Positions 1-8,544 of a DNA stretch of 52,117 bases are shown here, one piece after another. The stretch spans positions 1 to 52,117 of the forward strand of contig JAMLHR010000017.1 in NCBI GenBank assembly GCA_023957015.1, written 5' to 3'. The notes beneath the pieces are model-generated. The model saw only the letters and a program-made list of their open reading frames with translations, did not search any database and was not told the DNA's origin. Every line of letters begins with the position of its first letter. Within the stretch, counting starts at the first letter, position 1. The position numbers were made by a program, and so were the translations under genes. Source of the DNA: Thermomicrobiales bacterium (GTDB lineage: Bacteria > Chloroflexota > Chloroflexia > Thermomicrobiales > UBA6265).

Positions 1-44
1 CCCCTCCTCTCGCTGTGCTATCAGGTCAGTTGCGTACTTGCTGC

Positions 45-1112
45 TTACTCGGTGAGTTCCAGGAAGTTCTCAACGATCCAGCCGCTCTCACCGTCACTGG
101 AGACGACTTCCCACCAGGTGTATTCGTCTGATTGTTCTGGACCGCTACGAATCTGGAAGAGCTCTTCTTTATCCACCTGACGAATGAGTTCTCCGGTAAT
201 GCTTGGCGTCCGTCGCATATTCACGCCATCCTCCGTCACGATGACCCAGGCGTCCGGGCCGATCTCGGTTGGAGGTTCGGGTGTCTCTTCCGTGCCGGTG
301 CCGTTCCCATTCCCCGCCTGGTTATCGCCCGTTGATGGCGTATTGGTTGGTGTCAGGTCTGTTGGCGGCTGGGTTGGTTGGGTGGTGTTGCCGATCGGAA
401 TCTCGCCTGCGTTTGTATCCGGCGTGCTGACCAGGCTGGTATCCGGTGTTGTTGTCGTCACCAGTCCAACGTTCTCCGTACTCTTGATATCGGTATCATC
501 GGAGGATCCACCGAGGAGATGGGAAGCCCAAATCCAAAGCAAGCCCAGCATCAGCACGATCCCGATCACTGGCAGCGCGATGCGAAGGTAATCCGTCCAG
601 TAGCGTTCCTCGGATTGATAGCTGGCGCTGCGCGTGCGACCGCTTGTGGTGCCGGACTGTGGCTTGGAGCGTGACTGCCGGCGACGATTTGCTGGCTGAT
701 TTGGTTCGGGTTCCGGCTCCGGTTCGTAGCCGAAATCGTCATCGTAGCCATAGTCATCGTCATAGCCGCCTCCACCGGAGCCGGATGACGCGAACATCAT
801 GTGACCACCATTGCCACCGGCCGCGGCAAAGGCTGGGCCGGCCGGCGCGGGTGCGAATGATTTCAGTGGATTGTGGAAGTTTGGCATTTTCACGTGTTGT
901 TGACCTGCATTCTGTTCGGAGTTGGACACGGCTTCCGGGTTAGGTTCCCAGAAATCGAGCGCTCCTCGGCTGCAATCAAGGCCCTCACTATCCACCAGGT
1001 GGCTTTGTGATGGAGCAAACAAGAGTGTATTGCGACACCAGCCGCGTCGCCATTCAGTTGAGGGCTCGAAGTGTTTGCATGAACCGCAATCCTTCGTGCC
1101 AGGATACTCCAT
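45..1112 (-). CDS. Cys4 / single-TM / SH3-domain membrane protein
   Basis: The 355-aa protein has three parts. The N-terminus holds four cysteines spaced C9-x2-C12-x13-C26-x20-C47, with a GWCRN motif, which looks like a small metal-binding knuckle. A low-complexity middle follows (Gly-rich, then YDDD and EPEP acidic runs, then an Arg-rich stretch). One hydrophobic segment (about residues 178-200) leads into a Thr/Pro/Asn-rich linker and a C-terminal bacterial SH3 domain (about 288-352, with GVNMRRTPS and SGWIVENFLEL). The topology is probably a cytoplasmic Cys domain and an external SH3 that could bind wall or polymer. It lies 174 bp downstream of two bactofilin genes on the same strand, so a role in envelope architecture is reasonable but unproven. 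A GGAG lies upstream of the ATG at an unusually long distance. Confidence 0.75.
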   Translation of the reverse strand: MEYPGTKDCGSCKHFEPSTEWRRGWCRNTLLFAPSQSHLVDSEGLDCSRGALDFWEPNPEAVSNSEQNAGQQHVKMPNFHNPLKSFAPAPAGPAFAAAGGNGGHMMFASSGSGGGGYDDDYGYDDDFGYEPEPEPEPNQPANRRRQSRSKPQSGTTSGRTRSASYQSEERYWTDYLRIALPVIGIVLMLGLLWIWASHLLGGSSDDTDIKSTENVGLVTTTTPDTSLVSTPDTNAGEIPIGNTTQPTQPPTDLTPTNTPSTGDNQAGNGNGTGTEETPEPPTEIGPDAWVIVTEDGVNMRRTPSITGELIRQVDKEELFQIRSGPEQSDEYTWWEVVSSDGESGWIVENFLELTE

Positions 1113-1286
1113 ACCTCGTAATGCTCCGGGTTCCAGGGTCGTTTCATGTGGTTCCGAAGTAGAGCCACCGGAGACAGCGTCGACCTACCTTCCATCTTAA
1201 CTCATAGTTGCCAGCATCTGCTGCCTTCTTAACAACTACAACGCGCCGATTCGGCAGATGGTGTCAGTGGTAGTGAGAAATGCGGA

Positions 1287-1904
1287 TTACTTTCCGTTTT
1301 CCTCGGAGGTGGCCATTGCTGGTGTCTCCGGTGCGCCGAACCGACGGATGAACGAGTTTGCGCGCACACTCGGTGCCTCGGCTTCGCTGGCGGCGACTTC
1401 CGGAGCAGGGACGGGAACCTCGACAGCCTGAGTTGTGATCTCTTCCGCTGCCGCGGGAGCAGTCGCTGGCGCTTCGTGACGCTCGGGCGCCGATGGTCGG
1501 CGTCGGCGAAGGGCGTTGCTGCCCATCAGCATCTCGCCTTCATAGGAGGCACCCTCGTGAATCACCAGGCTCTGTGTCGCGATCTGGCCCTTCATCCGAC
1601 CCGAGGGCAGCAGCTCAAGACGACCTCGGCAAGTGATTTCGCCATCTAGCTCACCGGCAACCGAGATGCTCTCGGCTTCGACGGAGGCCTTGACGCTGGC
1701 TCCCTGGGCGACATGCAGTGCGCCCTTGCAGACGATCGTGCCCTTCACCTGCCCCTCAACGCGGAGATCACGGGAGGAGTTGTAGGTACCGTCAAAGCTC
1801 GAGTATTGGTCGATGACGCTGGAGGGTTCCGGCTGTGGTGGCATTGGTGCCCCGCGGTAGTTCCCCTGATCCATTGGTCTGCTGGACATGGTGTTCTTCC
1901 CCAT
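1287..1904 (-). CDS. Bactofilin family cytoskeletal protein (second of a pair)
   Basis: A 205-aa polymer-forming cytoskeletal protein. The central region (about residues 30-130) shows the repetitive hydrophobic/Gly pattern of the bactofilin beta-helix: GTYNSSRDLRVEGQVKGTI, then VSVAGELDGEITCRGRLEL, then a G-M-K-G-Q-I turn. Flanks are disordered and Ala/Pro/Glu-rich, as usual for the family. These proteins polymerise without nucleotide and scaffold wall or polysaccharide enzymes. It starts 18 bp after the end of the upstream bactofilin and is surely in its operon. The AGGAGGA sits almost on the first ATG (1904); the in-frame ATG at 1889 is an alternative start with a looser fit. Confidence 0.85.
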   Translation of the reverse strand: MGKNTMSSRPMDQGNYRGAPMPPQPEPSSVIDQYSSFDGTYNSSRDLRVEGQVKGTIVCKGALHVAQGASVKASVEAESISVAGELDGEITCRGRLELLPSGRMKGQIATQSLVIHEGASYEGEMLMGSNALRRRRPSAPERHEAPATAPAAAEEITTQAVEVPVPAPEVAASEAEAPSVRANSFIRRFGAPETPAMATSEENGK

Positions 1905-1922
1905 TCCTCCTGACGGAGGCGA

Positions 1923-2570
1923 CTAACCGCGATTCCGACGCGGAACCGGAGTGGTGGAGCCAGCCCGCTCCTGCCGCCCGCTTGTTACTTCCTGCTGCTG
2001 CATGCTGAGGTTACCGTTGATGGTGGCACCCTCGTGCACCACAAAGCTTGGCGCGGTCACATCCGCTTCCACCACGCCCTGGGGCAATGCCTCGAATCGA
2101 TTGTTGGCCTTGACGGTCCCACTAACGCGACCCGCCACTATCACGCGGCGTGCGGTGAGGGTGGCTTCCACATCGGCACCTTCGGCAACCCAAATGTCTT
2201 CCTTGGCGGTCAACGTGCCTTCGGCTCGACCGAAGACCTGGATATTGCCATCCGACTGAATCTCGCCCTTGAAGATCGTGCCCTGAGCGACCACACTCAC
2301 CTGGGAATCGACCGCAGCCATCTCGCTGGCCGCGGGATCACCGTAATCTTCCGGGATTTGCTGCCCGGGGTAGCTGCCGAATGAATAGCCGCTGGCGTCA
2401 GCGCGATCAAATGGTGATTGGCTCATTGCTCCCCCCTGGGATGAATCCATTGGAACTCCACGTCTATCGTCGATCTGCTCCGGCTCGTCGATCGTATCGC
2501 CGATCTGGCCACGCAGTGCGTCCATTTGGCGTTGAAACGCGTCGACTTTGTTATCGCGTCGGAAAACCAC
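1923..2570 (-). CDS. Bactofilin family cytoskeletal protein (first of a pair)
   Basis: Bactofilin of 215 aa when started at the GTG at 2570. That codon is preceded by AAGGAGG with 7-nt spacing, whereas the ATG at 2678 further upstream has no ribosome site and gives an unlikely N-terminus. An N-terminal charged, possibly coiled segment (VFRRDNKVDAFQRQMDALR) precedes a beta-helix core (about residues 90-190, with GTIFKGEIQSDGNIQVFGR and VAGRVSGTVKANNRFEALP). The C-terminal tail is basic. Two different bactofilins in one operon suggest a heteropolymer or two linked scaffolds. The N-terminal segment may be the membrane- or partner-docking part; this is inference. Confidence 0.85.
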   Translation of the reverse strand: MVFRRDNKVDAFQRQMDALRGQIGDTIDEPEQIDDRRGVPMDSSQGGAMSQSPFDRADASGYSFGSYPGQQIPEDYGDPAASEMAAVDSQVSVVAQGTIFKGEIQSDGNIQVFGRAEGTLTAKEDIWVAEGADVEATLTARRVIVAGRVSGTVKANNRFEALPQGVVEADVTAPSFVVHEGATINGNLSMQQQEVTSGRQERAGSTTPVPRRNRG

Positions 2571-2685
2571 GTTTCGCCCTCCTTGAAGCTGCCAACGAAG
2601 GTGCTGGCGGCCCGAGATTCCCGGATGTGAATGCCGCCTACCGCGCACAATTACGCTTGTGTAGCATACGACGATCACACATATG

Positions 2686-2695
2686 ACACTAGTGT
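2686..2695. promoter_or_regulatory. Perfect 10-bp palindrome in the bactofilin/VanW divergent spacer
   Basis: ACACTAGTGT lies in the divergent spacer between the bactofilin operon and the VanW-family gene, followed closely by TGTACA. A position between two divergent promoters suits an operator. No specific regulator family is recognised, and a 10-bp palindrome alone is weak evidence. Confidence 0.25.
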
Positions 2696-2918
2696 ATGTA
2701 CACTCAGGTCATTTGTCGAGAGATTGACCCTCGATTCACCAAAATAGTGCAGAAATCGTGCCACCGGGTAGTTGCAAGCAACAACATGAATTGTTTGGAT
2801 GCATAGGAACATTCCCGGTAAAAGTGCATCCTTTGTCCTGTTTCATCCGTTAAGCTTTGCAGGCACGCACTCGATGCGGTGTTGTCACGTGCGTGGGAGC
2901 AACGTTGGGGGATTCCTG

Positions 2919-4670
2919 GTGGTCTCGGTAAACACAAAGCGATTGACGAGCCGAAGACGGCTACTGACCGTGGCGGGACTCGGCGTACTGGCCGTTCCTG
3001 TGGCAGCCTTACCGGTGCGATATCAGGGGCAGTTCTATCCTGGTACCACGGTGGCCGGTGTGCGCCTGAATGGACTGACGCAACAAGAGGCGTTGGTTGA
3101 ACTTCATCGCTATTTCGCGCCATATGAGCAGCGCGCGGCCCGCTTTGGCTTTGAGGGACGCTACTGGTTGGCAACGCTCGGCGAACTTGGCGGCACCATC
3201 AATTATGAGGCCACGCTCGACATCGCCATGAACCATGGACGGGAATCCGTAACCGACCGCTATACCCAGTTCTTTGCCCCAGATGACGCGGTGATCGTGG
3301 AACCAGTAGTCGAGTTTGATGAGACCGTGGCTCGCAAGTTCATGGAAACGATCGCTCCCGCTATCGATATCGAGGCCAGGAACGCGCGCCTCTACCGTGA
3401 ATCCGGCGAGATACAGATGGTCGACTCCCAGGAAGGGCGTGCGCTTGATCGCGATACCGCGATCGAGGAGTTGGAACGCGGTGTCATTGCTGCCACCTAT
3501 GTTGAGATCGATCTGCAAACCGACGCGGTCATTCCCGAGGTGACATCGGCGCAGTTGGAGCCGAACAAGAATCAGGCAATCACCTTGATCGGTGAAGCTG
3601 TCTACCTTACCTACGATGGCTTGACCTACCCGATTTCCGCCGAGGATTTGGCGCAGGCGTTGGTGATCGACGATGACAGCAAACCGCAGATCGATCCGGC
3701 GAACCTCAAGGCACGCCTGGATGCGATCCAGACTGTCGTATATGTACCTCCGAAGAACGTGATGCTCGGATGGGACTCCGGTCTGTACGTCGTTCGAGAC
3801 GATGTTGATGGTATCGAGATGGATCGAGAGGCGACGGAAGCGCTGGTGACGCAGCTGGCATCATCGACAGAGCGAACCGCCGAGATGCCGACCCGGGTGG
3901 CGAAAGCCAAAGCTCGTGTGGATAACATGAATGAGCTCGGACTGGAGCAGCACCTGGCCTACGGATCGTCCAGCTTTGCCGGTTCCTCATGGGAGCGGGC
4001 CACCAATGTTGGTGTGGCCGCAAACAATATCTCCTACAAGCTGGTGGCGCCCGGAGAACTCTTTTCCTTTAATGCGTTGCTCGGTCCGATCTCAACCGAT
4101 ATGGGTTTTGTCTCCGGTACGATCATTAACGGCGATTGGACCGCGACCGATATCGGTGGCGGCGTCTGCCAGGTGAGCACGACCGTTTTTCGCGCGGCGG
4201 CTCGCGCGGGATTTCGGTTCACCGAATGGCACGCGCACTCCTGGCGGCTTGGATTCTACGAGTTGGATGGTTCGCCTCCCGGGTTCGATGCAGCTATCTA
4301 CCAACCTAATTCGGCAGATGAGATCACCAAGGATCTCTCCTTCTACAACACGCTGGATTCCTGGCTTCTCCTCATGATGATCGTGGATGGCGATACCGTG
4401 TATGCCCATTTCTACGGCACCGATCCCGGTTGGGTTGTCACGTTTGGCGATGTTTGGGTGAGCGATCCGATCGAGCCAGGCAAACCGGTGGAGCGTCTCA
4501 ATCCGGAGTTGGCACCGGGGGAGCGGAAGTTCGTGAGCTCGGCTCATCCCGGATACCAGGTAGTGCTACCCCGGAAGGTGGTTGCCGCCGACGGTACGAT
4601 CATCTCCGATGCCAACTTCGTAAGCGACTTCCGGGCGCAACCGGAGACCTGGGAGATCGGTCCCACCTAA
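2919..4670 (+). CDS. VanW family protein with peptidoglycan-binding-like domains
   Basis: Predicted 583-aa exported protein. The start chosen is GTG 2919, which has GGGGGA 7 nt upstream. The reading frame is open back to 2799, but the extra residues look non-coding. An SRRR motif and hydrophobic stretch (about residues 11-32) form a Tat-like or Sec leader or membrane anchor. The middle resembles the PG_binding_4 repeats that often precede VanW or L,D-transpeptidase domains (GTTVAGVRLNGLTQQEA). The VanW domain is at about 345-480, with the diagnostic GGGVCQVSTT and WHAHS motifs. No L,D-transpeptidase Cys motif follows. The biochemical activity of VanW is unknown; a cell-wall role is inferred from the family and the bactofilin neighbourhood. 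Confidence 0.85.
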   Translation: MVSVNTKRLTSRRRLLTVAGLGVLAVPVAALPVRYQGQFYPGTTVAGVRLNGLTQQEALVELHRYFAPYEQRAARFGFEGRYWLATLGELGGTINYEATLDIAMNHGRESVTDRYTQFFAPDDAVIVEPVVEFDETVARKFMETIAPAIDIEARNARLYRESGEIQMVDSQEGRALDRDTAIEELERGVIAATYVEIDLQTDAVIPEVTSAQLEPNKNQAITLIGEAVYLTYDGLTYPISAEDLAQALVIDDDSKPQIDPANLKARLDAIQTVVYVPPKNVMLGWDSGLYVVRDDVDGIEMDREATEALVTQLASSTERTAEMPTRVAKAKARVDNMNELGLEQHLAYGSSSFAGSSWERATNVGVAANNISYKLVAPGELFSFNALLGPISTDMGFVSGTIINGDWTATDIGGGVCQVSTTVFRAAARAGFRFTEWHAHSWRLGFYELDGSPPGFDAAIYQPNSADEITKDLSFYNTLDSWLLLMMIVDGDTVYAHFYGTDPGWVVTFGDVWVSDPIEPGKPVERLNPELAPGERKFVSSAHPGYQVVLPRKVVAADGTIISDANFVSDFRAQPETWEIGPT

Positions 4671-4677
4671 ATCAACA

Positions 4678-4706
4678 TTGACGTTCATTCCATCGCAGGC
4701 GATAAT
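4678..4706 (+). promoter_or_regulatory. Sigma-70-type promoter of the siderophore ABC operon
   Basis: TTGACG, a 17-bp spacer, then GATAAT, close to consensus for a housekeeping promoter. It lies 75 bp before the first permease start. The -10 box doubles as a GATAAT half-site of the kind seen in Fur boxes, but no second half-site is evident, so iron control is only a suggestion. Confidence 0.6.
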
Positions 4707-4780
4707 CCGAGTTGCAACGTCGGAGTTGTTCTCGACCTCTAGACACGTTTCTCGTTCTATCGCTTGCCCGGGGATGCCCA

Positions 4781-5842
4781 ATGGCTTCGGCAGTCGCTGC
4801 CCAATCAGAACAGACCCCAGCTCCCGTTCGGCGGGCGCCCAAGAGTCGCACCGCTTTGATGTTTATTGGCCTGTTGGTGCTAGCAGGTTTGGCTGCACTG
4901 CTCTCGCTCTTTAGTTTGAGGTTCGGCTCCCTGCCGGTCACCACGCGAGAGGCCTGGGATGCCGTCTTCCGTTACAACGTGGACAGCTATGAGCAGACCA
5001 TCGTGCGGGAGATGCGCGTTCCCCGCACCATCATCGCCTTCTTCATCGGTGGTGGTTTGGCGGTGGCCGGTACCGTGATGCAGGGCGTCACCCGTAATCC
5101 GTTGGGTGATCCATCCATTCTCGGTGTCAGCGCCGGTGCCAGTTTCGGTGTAACAACCGCCATCTTCCTCTTTGGTATCTCCACGCCAGCCCAGTTCGTC
5201 TGGTTCGCCTTCCCGGGGGCGGCAGTTGCATCGGTCGTGGTCTACAGCATTGCCTCGGTTGGTCGAGGTGGACCAACTCCCGTGCGATTAGCGCTTGCCG
5301 GTGTGGTGATGTCTTCGCTGCTCGGTGCCTGGACGAGCGCATTGCTCCTGATGAGTGAGCAGACACTTGATCTCGTCCGATTCTGGAGCGTTGGCTCTGT
5401 TGCTGGGCGTAATCTCAGCGTCCTCTGGACGATGATGCCGTTCATTTTGCCAGCGACACTGGCGTGTTTGCTGATGGGGCATCAGCTCAATGTGCTCTCG
5501 ATGGGCGAGGAGAGTGCCCGGGCGCTGGGAATGAATACGCAACGCGTGCGTATGATCAGCTCGGGATTGGTGGTCATTCTCACCGGAGCCTCGGTGGCGG
5601 TGGCGGGTCCGATCGGGTTCGTAGGATTGGCGACACCACATATCGTCCGCTCCATTGTCGGTGCGGATTATCGCTGGATTCTGCCGTACTCCTTCTTTAC
5701 CGGTGCGGCGCTCCTTACTACGGCTGACACCGTAGGTCGCGTTATCGCCCGGCCAAGTGAGATTCAGGTCGGTGTGGTGATGGCATTTGTTGGGGCGCCA
5801 TTCCTGATCGCCTTGGCTCGACGACGAACGGTGGCGAGCTAA
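4781..5842 (+). CDS. FecCD-type ABC permease (siderophore/haem/cobalamin uptake), subunit 1
   Basis: An inner-membrane permease of 353 aa when started at ATG 4781. The open frame extends to 4712, but those residues are not permease-like. It has about ten hydrophobic helices and FecCD/BtuC family signatures: RVPRTIIAFFIGGGLAVAG, QGVTRNPLGDPSILGVSAGA, the coupling-helix region ALGMNTQRVR, and AGPIGFVGLATPHIVRSIVG. It forms one half of the translocation pore with the next gene, which overlaps it by one base (TAATG). The upstream ribosome site is weak (GGGG). Substrate class is inferred from family; no binding protein is encoded nearby. Confidence 0.9.
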   Translation: MASAVAAQSEQTPAPVRRAPKSRTALMFIGLLVLAGLAALLSLFSLRFGSLPVTTREAWDAVFRYNVDSYEQTIVREMRVPRTIIAFFIGGGLAVAGTVMQGVTRNPLGDPSILGVSAGASFGVTTAIFLFGISTPAQFVWFAFPGAAVASVVVYSIASVGRGGPTPVRLALAGVVMSSLLGAWTSALLLMSEQTLDLVRFWSVGSVAGRNLSVLWTMMPFILPATLACLLMGHQLNVLSMGEESARALGMNTQRVRMISSGLVVILTGASVAVAGPIGFVGLATPHIVRSIVGADYRWILPYSFFTGAALLTTADTVGRVIARPSEIQVGVVMAFVGAPFLIALARRRTVAS

Positions 5843-6885
5843 TGACGTCCTTCCGCCAACTCTCCGAGACCAGGACATTCCGCACATCCTGGTTCTCGCA
5901 TCGCATCAACCTGAAGGTAATGATGCTCATCGCGTTGGCGATAGCGATCCTGATCCTCCTCATGCTGTGGGCGATTACCCTGGGCGCCGTCGATCTCTCC
6001 ATTCGTGAGGTGTGGAACGCGACCTGGGGTGATGGCGATCGTAAAACCTTGCTGGTGGTACGGACGCTGAGATGGCCGCGGATCGCGACGGCGGTGGTTA
6101 TCGGTATGGCCCTTGCGATTTCCGGTATGTTGTTCCAGAGCATTGCCCGCAATCCGCTCGTCTCGCCGGACATCATCGGTATCAACTCCGGGGCAACGGT
6201 TGTCGCGGTGGCATGGCTGGTCATTGTCCGCAACACCAGTCAACTCCCGTTGGCAGCGTTCCTGGGTGCGATTCTCACCGCCGCGATCATCTATCTGCTG
6301 AGTTGGCGCAATGGTGCCTCGCCGGATCGTATGATCCTGGTTGGTATTGGCGTTGCATCGATGACGCAGGCGGTGACGGCCCTGATTCTGGTGCGGTTCC
6401 CGCTGGAGCAGATTCGACCGGCGGTGGTGTGGACGATGGGATCCATCTATGGCAGCACCTGGAGAGATGTGGTCATCACCTCGCTGGTCGTACTTGTCTC
6501 GCTCCCGTTCGCGATTCTGTTGATGCAGCCGCTGCGGGCGATGTCTCTCGGAGACAACGTCACTCGCAGCCTTGGTATCCCGCTGGAGATGACGCGACTC
6601 GGGGTCATTCTGATCGGATGCGCGTTGGCCGCGGTCTCGGTCGCTTTCGCGGGTCCGATCGGCTTTGTGGCGCTGATGGTGCCACATATGGCGCGCATGA
6701 TCGCCGGTCCGCAATCGGGTGGTGTGCTTGTCTTCTCCGGAATACTTGGCGGCATCATTCTGTTGCTCTCCGATACCCTGGCGTTGCATTTCCTGCCGGT
6801 TGTACTCCCGGTGGGCGTGGTTACCGGTGCGATCGGCGCTCCGTACTTCCTCTTCCTGCTGTACCGATCCAATAGTCGAATGTAG
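5842..6885 (+). CDS. FecCD-type ABC permease, subunit 2
   Basis: 347-aa polytopic permease, paralogous to the preceding gene and translationally coupled to it through a one-base overlap. Family motifs include RWPRIATAVVIGMALAISG, QSIARNPLVSPDIIGINSGA, the coupling segment SLGIPLEMTRLG and AGPIGFVALMVPHMARMIAG. The two non-identical permeases probably form a heterodimeric pore, as in FecCD and FepDG. This fits the neighbouring ATPase, which is itself an asymmetric two-domain fusion. Confidence 0.9.
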   Translation: MTSFRQLSETRTFRTSWFSHRINLKVMMLIALAIAILILLMLWAITLGAVDLSIREVWNATWGDGDRKTLLVVRTLRWPRIATAVVIGMALAISGMLFQSIARNPLVSPDIIGINSGATVVAVAWLVIVRNTSQLPLAAFLGAILTAAIIYLLSWRNGASPDRMILVGIGVASMTQAVTALILVRFPLEQIRPAVVWTMGSIYGSTWRDVVITSLVVLVSLPFAILLMQPLRAMSLGDNVTRSLGIPLEMTRLGVILIGCALAAVSVAFAGPIGFVALMVPHMARMIAGPQSGGVLVFSGILGGIILLLSDTLALHFLPVVLPVGVVTGAIGAPYFLFLLYRSNSRM

Positions 6886-6894
6886 AGTGACATC

Positions 6895-8493
6895 ATGAGC
6901 TACCTGGCCACCGATAACCTCGCTATTGCCTATGACAACCATGTGGTGGTGGACGGTATGTCCCTCCAGATTACGGAGGGAACGATCACCACCATCATCG
7001 GTCCGAACGGTTGTGGCAAGTCCACCTTGCTACGGGCACTCGCGCGCATCCTGGCGCCCAAGCAGGGCACGGTGTTGTTGCAGGGGCAGGATATTCATGC
7101 GATGTCCACCACCGCCGTTGCCCGGAATATGGGCTTGCTTTCCCAGCAAGCGGAATCACCGGATCGCATCACCGTCTCGGAGTTGGTGGCGCGCGGCCGA
7201 TATCCGCACCAGAAGTTCCTGCAGCCATTGACGAAGAAGGACCTTGATGCGGTCGACAAGGCGCTTGACCTCGCCGATATGACCTCACTGCGCGATGCCG
7301 CGGTCGATGAGCTTTCCGGTGGTCAGCGACAGCGAGCGTGGATCGCGATGTTGTTGGCCCAGGAAACGCCGCTAATGATGCTGGACGAGCCGACGACCTA
7401 CCTTGATGTGGCCCATGAGATCGAGGTGATGCAGCTGGTGCGTCGCCTTAATCGTGAGGAAGGGCGCACCATCGTCATGGTGCTGCACGACATCAATCAG
7501 GCCGCTAGCGTTAGTGATCGCATCATCGCCATGCGCGATGGCCGGATTGTAGCGGACGGCTCGCCCGACGATGTGGTGACGATCGAGGTGCTTTCCACAC
7601 TCTATGGTGTGCATTGCGATGTCTATCAGCACGATCACCACATGCCGCGTGGTCGATTCTGCATGCCGCGGAGCAACTCCAATTGTGGCGCGTGTCTGTT
7701 TGCGCCATCCCGTCCCGGATTTGCCGTTTCGGAGCTCCAGACCGGATACGGGAAGCGCGTGATCTCACAGGATCTCTCGCTCACGATTCCGGGTGGCTTG
7801 GTCACGGCGATTATCGGTCCCAATGCCTGCGGCAAATCGACGTTGCTGAAGACCATCGGTCGATTGCAGAAGCGGGCGGCGGGTCAGATTCTTCTCGATA
7901 ACACCGAAGTCTCGAAGGAGAGTCATCGCAAGCTCGCCCGCAAGTTGGCGATGCTGGGGCAGGGTGCCTTGATCCCGGATCGACTGACCGTTGAGGATCT
8001 TGTCACCGCCGGTCGATATCCACGACAGTCGGTGTGGCAGCGATGTTCCCTGGAAGATGAGCGCATGGTTGAGTGGGCACTGGAGAAGTGCCGATTACTC
8101 GAACTCCGCGATATACCGGTGGAATCGCTTTCCGGTGGTCAGCGTCAACGCGCCTGGTTCGCGATGTCGATTGTGCAGGATACGCCAACGTTGCTCCTGG
8201 ATGAGCCGACGACCTTCCTCGATATCAGCGCCCAGATCGATCTCCTCGATATCGTCTGGCAGTTGAATCGCGATCATGGCAAGACGATCGTTATGGTGCT
8301 GCATGATCTCAACCTGGCGGCACGGTACGCGGACTACATCATCGCGATGAAGGATGGCAGGATCGCTGCTCAGGGTTTGCCGACCGAGGTGATCGTGCCG
8401 GAAGTGATGCAGGCGGTCTATGGCATCGAATCAAGCATCCTCACCGATCAGGCGACCGGTATGCCGCTGATGATCCCGCTTCGCGGAATGTAA
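6895..8493 (+). CDS. Fused double ATP-binding protein of a FecE-type ABC importer
   Basis: The 532-aa protein consists of two complete ABC ATPase domains in one chain. Domain 1 (about residues 1-245) has Walker A GPNGCGKST, signature LSGGQRQRAW and Walker B MMLDEPTTYLD. Domain 2 (about 275-532) has GPNACGKST, LSGGQRQRAW and LLLDEPTTFLD. Both keep the H-loop (VLHD), so both sites should hydrolyse ATP. FecE/BtuD proteins are normally about 260-aa homodimers. The linker is unusual: H240-C241, a QHDHH stretch, C256, C264 and C267 could hold a metal or Fe-S cofactor. It starts 9 bp after the second permease in the same operon and ends just before a terminator. No solute-binding protein gene is in the operon. 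Confidence 0.92.
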   Translation: MSYLATDNLAIAYDNHVVVDGMSLQITEGTITTIIGPNGCGKSTLLRALARILAPKQGTVLLQGQDIHAMSTTAVARNMGLLSQQAESPDRITVSELVARGRYPHQKFLQPLTKKDLDAVDKALDLADMTSLRDAAVDELSGGQRQRAWIAMLLAQETPLMMLDEPTTYLDVAHEIEVMQLVRRLNREEGRTIVMVLHDINQAASVSDRIIAMRDGRIVADGSPDDVVTIEVLSTLYGVHCDVYQHDHHMPRGRFCMPRSNSNCGACLFAPSRPGFAVSELQTGYGKRVISQDLSLTIPGGLVTAIIGPNACGKSTLLKTIGRLQKRAAGQILLDNTEVSKESHRKLARKLAMLGQGALIPDRLTVEDLVTAGRYPRQSVWQRCSLEDERMVEWALEKCRLLELRDIPVESLSGGQRQRAWFAMSIVQDTPTLLLDEPTTFLDISAQIDLLDIVWQLNRDHGKTIVMVLHDLNLAARYADYIIAMKDGRIAAQGLPTEVIVPEVMQAVYGIESSILTDQATGMPLMIPLRGM

Positions 8494-8504
8494 TCTGAAA
8501 CAGC

Positions 8505-8532
8505 AAAACCGGTTGCGACCGCAACCGGTTTT
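8505..8532. terminator. Bidirectional intrinsic terminator
   Basis: A perfect 12-bp inverted repeat (AAAACCGGTTGC / GCAACCGGTTTT) around a GACC loop, with A-run and T-run at opposite ends. It sits between the convergent ABC importer operon and GH4 gene and can serve both. Confidence 0.85.
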
Positions 8533-8544
8533 GGGTTCCGTGGA

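Noticed and set aside
5839..6942. Minus-strand open frame of 367 codons opposite the second FecCD permease
   Set aside because: Composition is dominated by Arg/Gln/Asp/His, as expected for antisense of a membrane protein; no motif.
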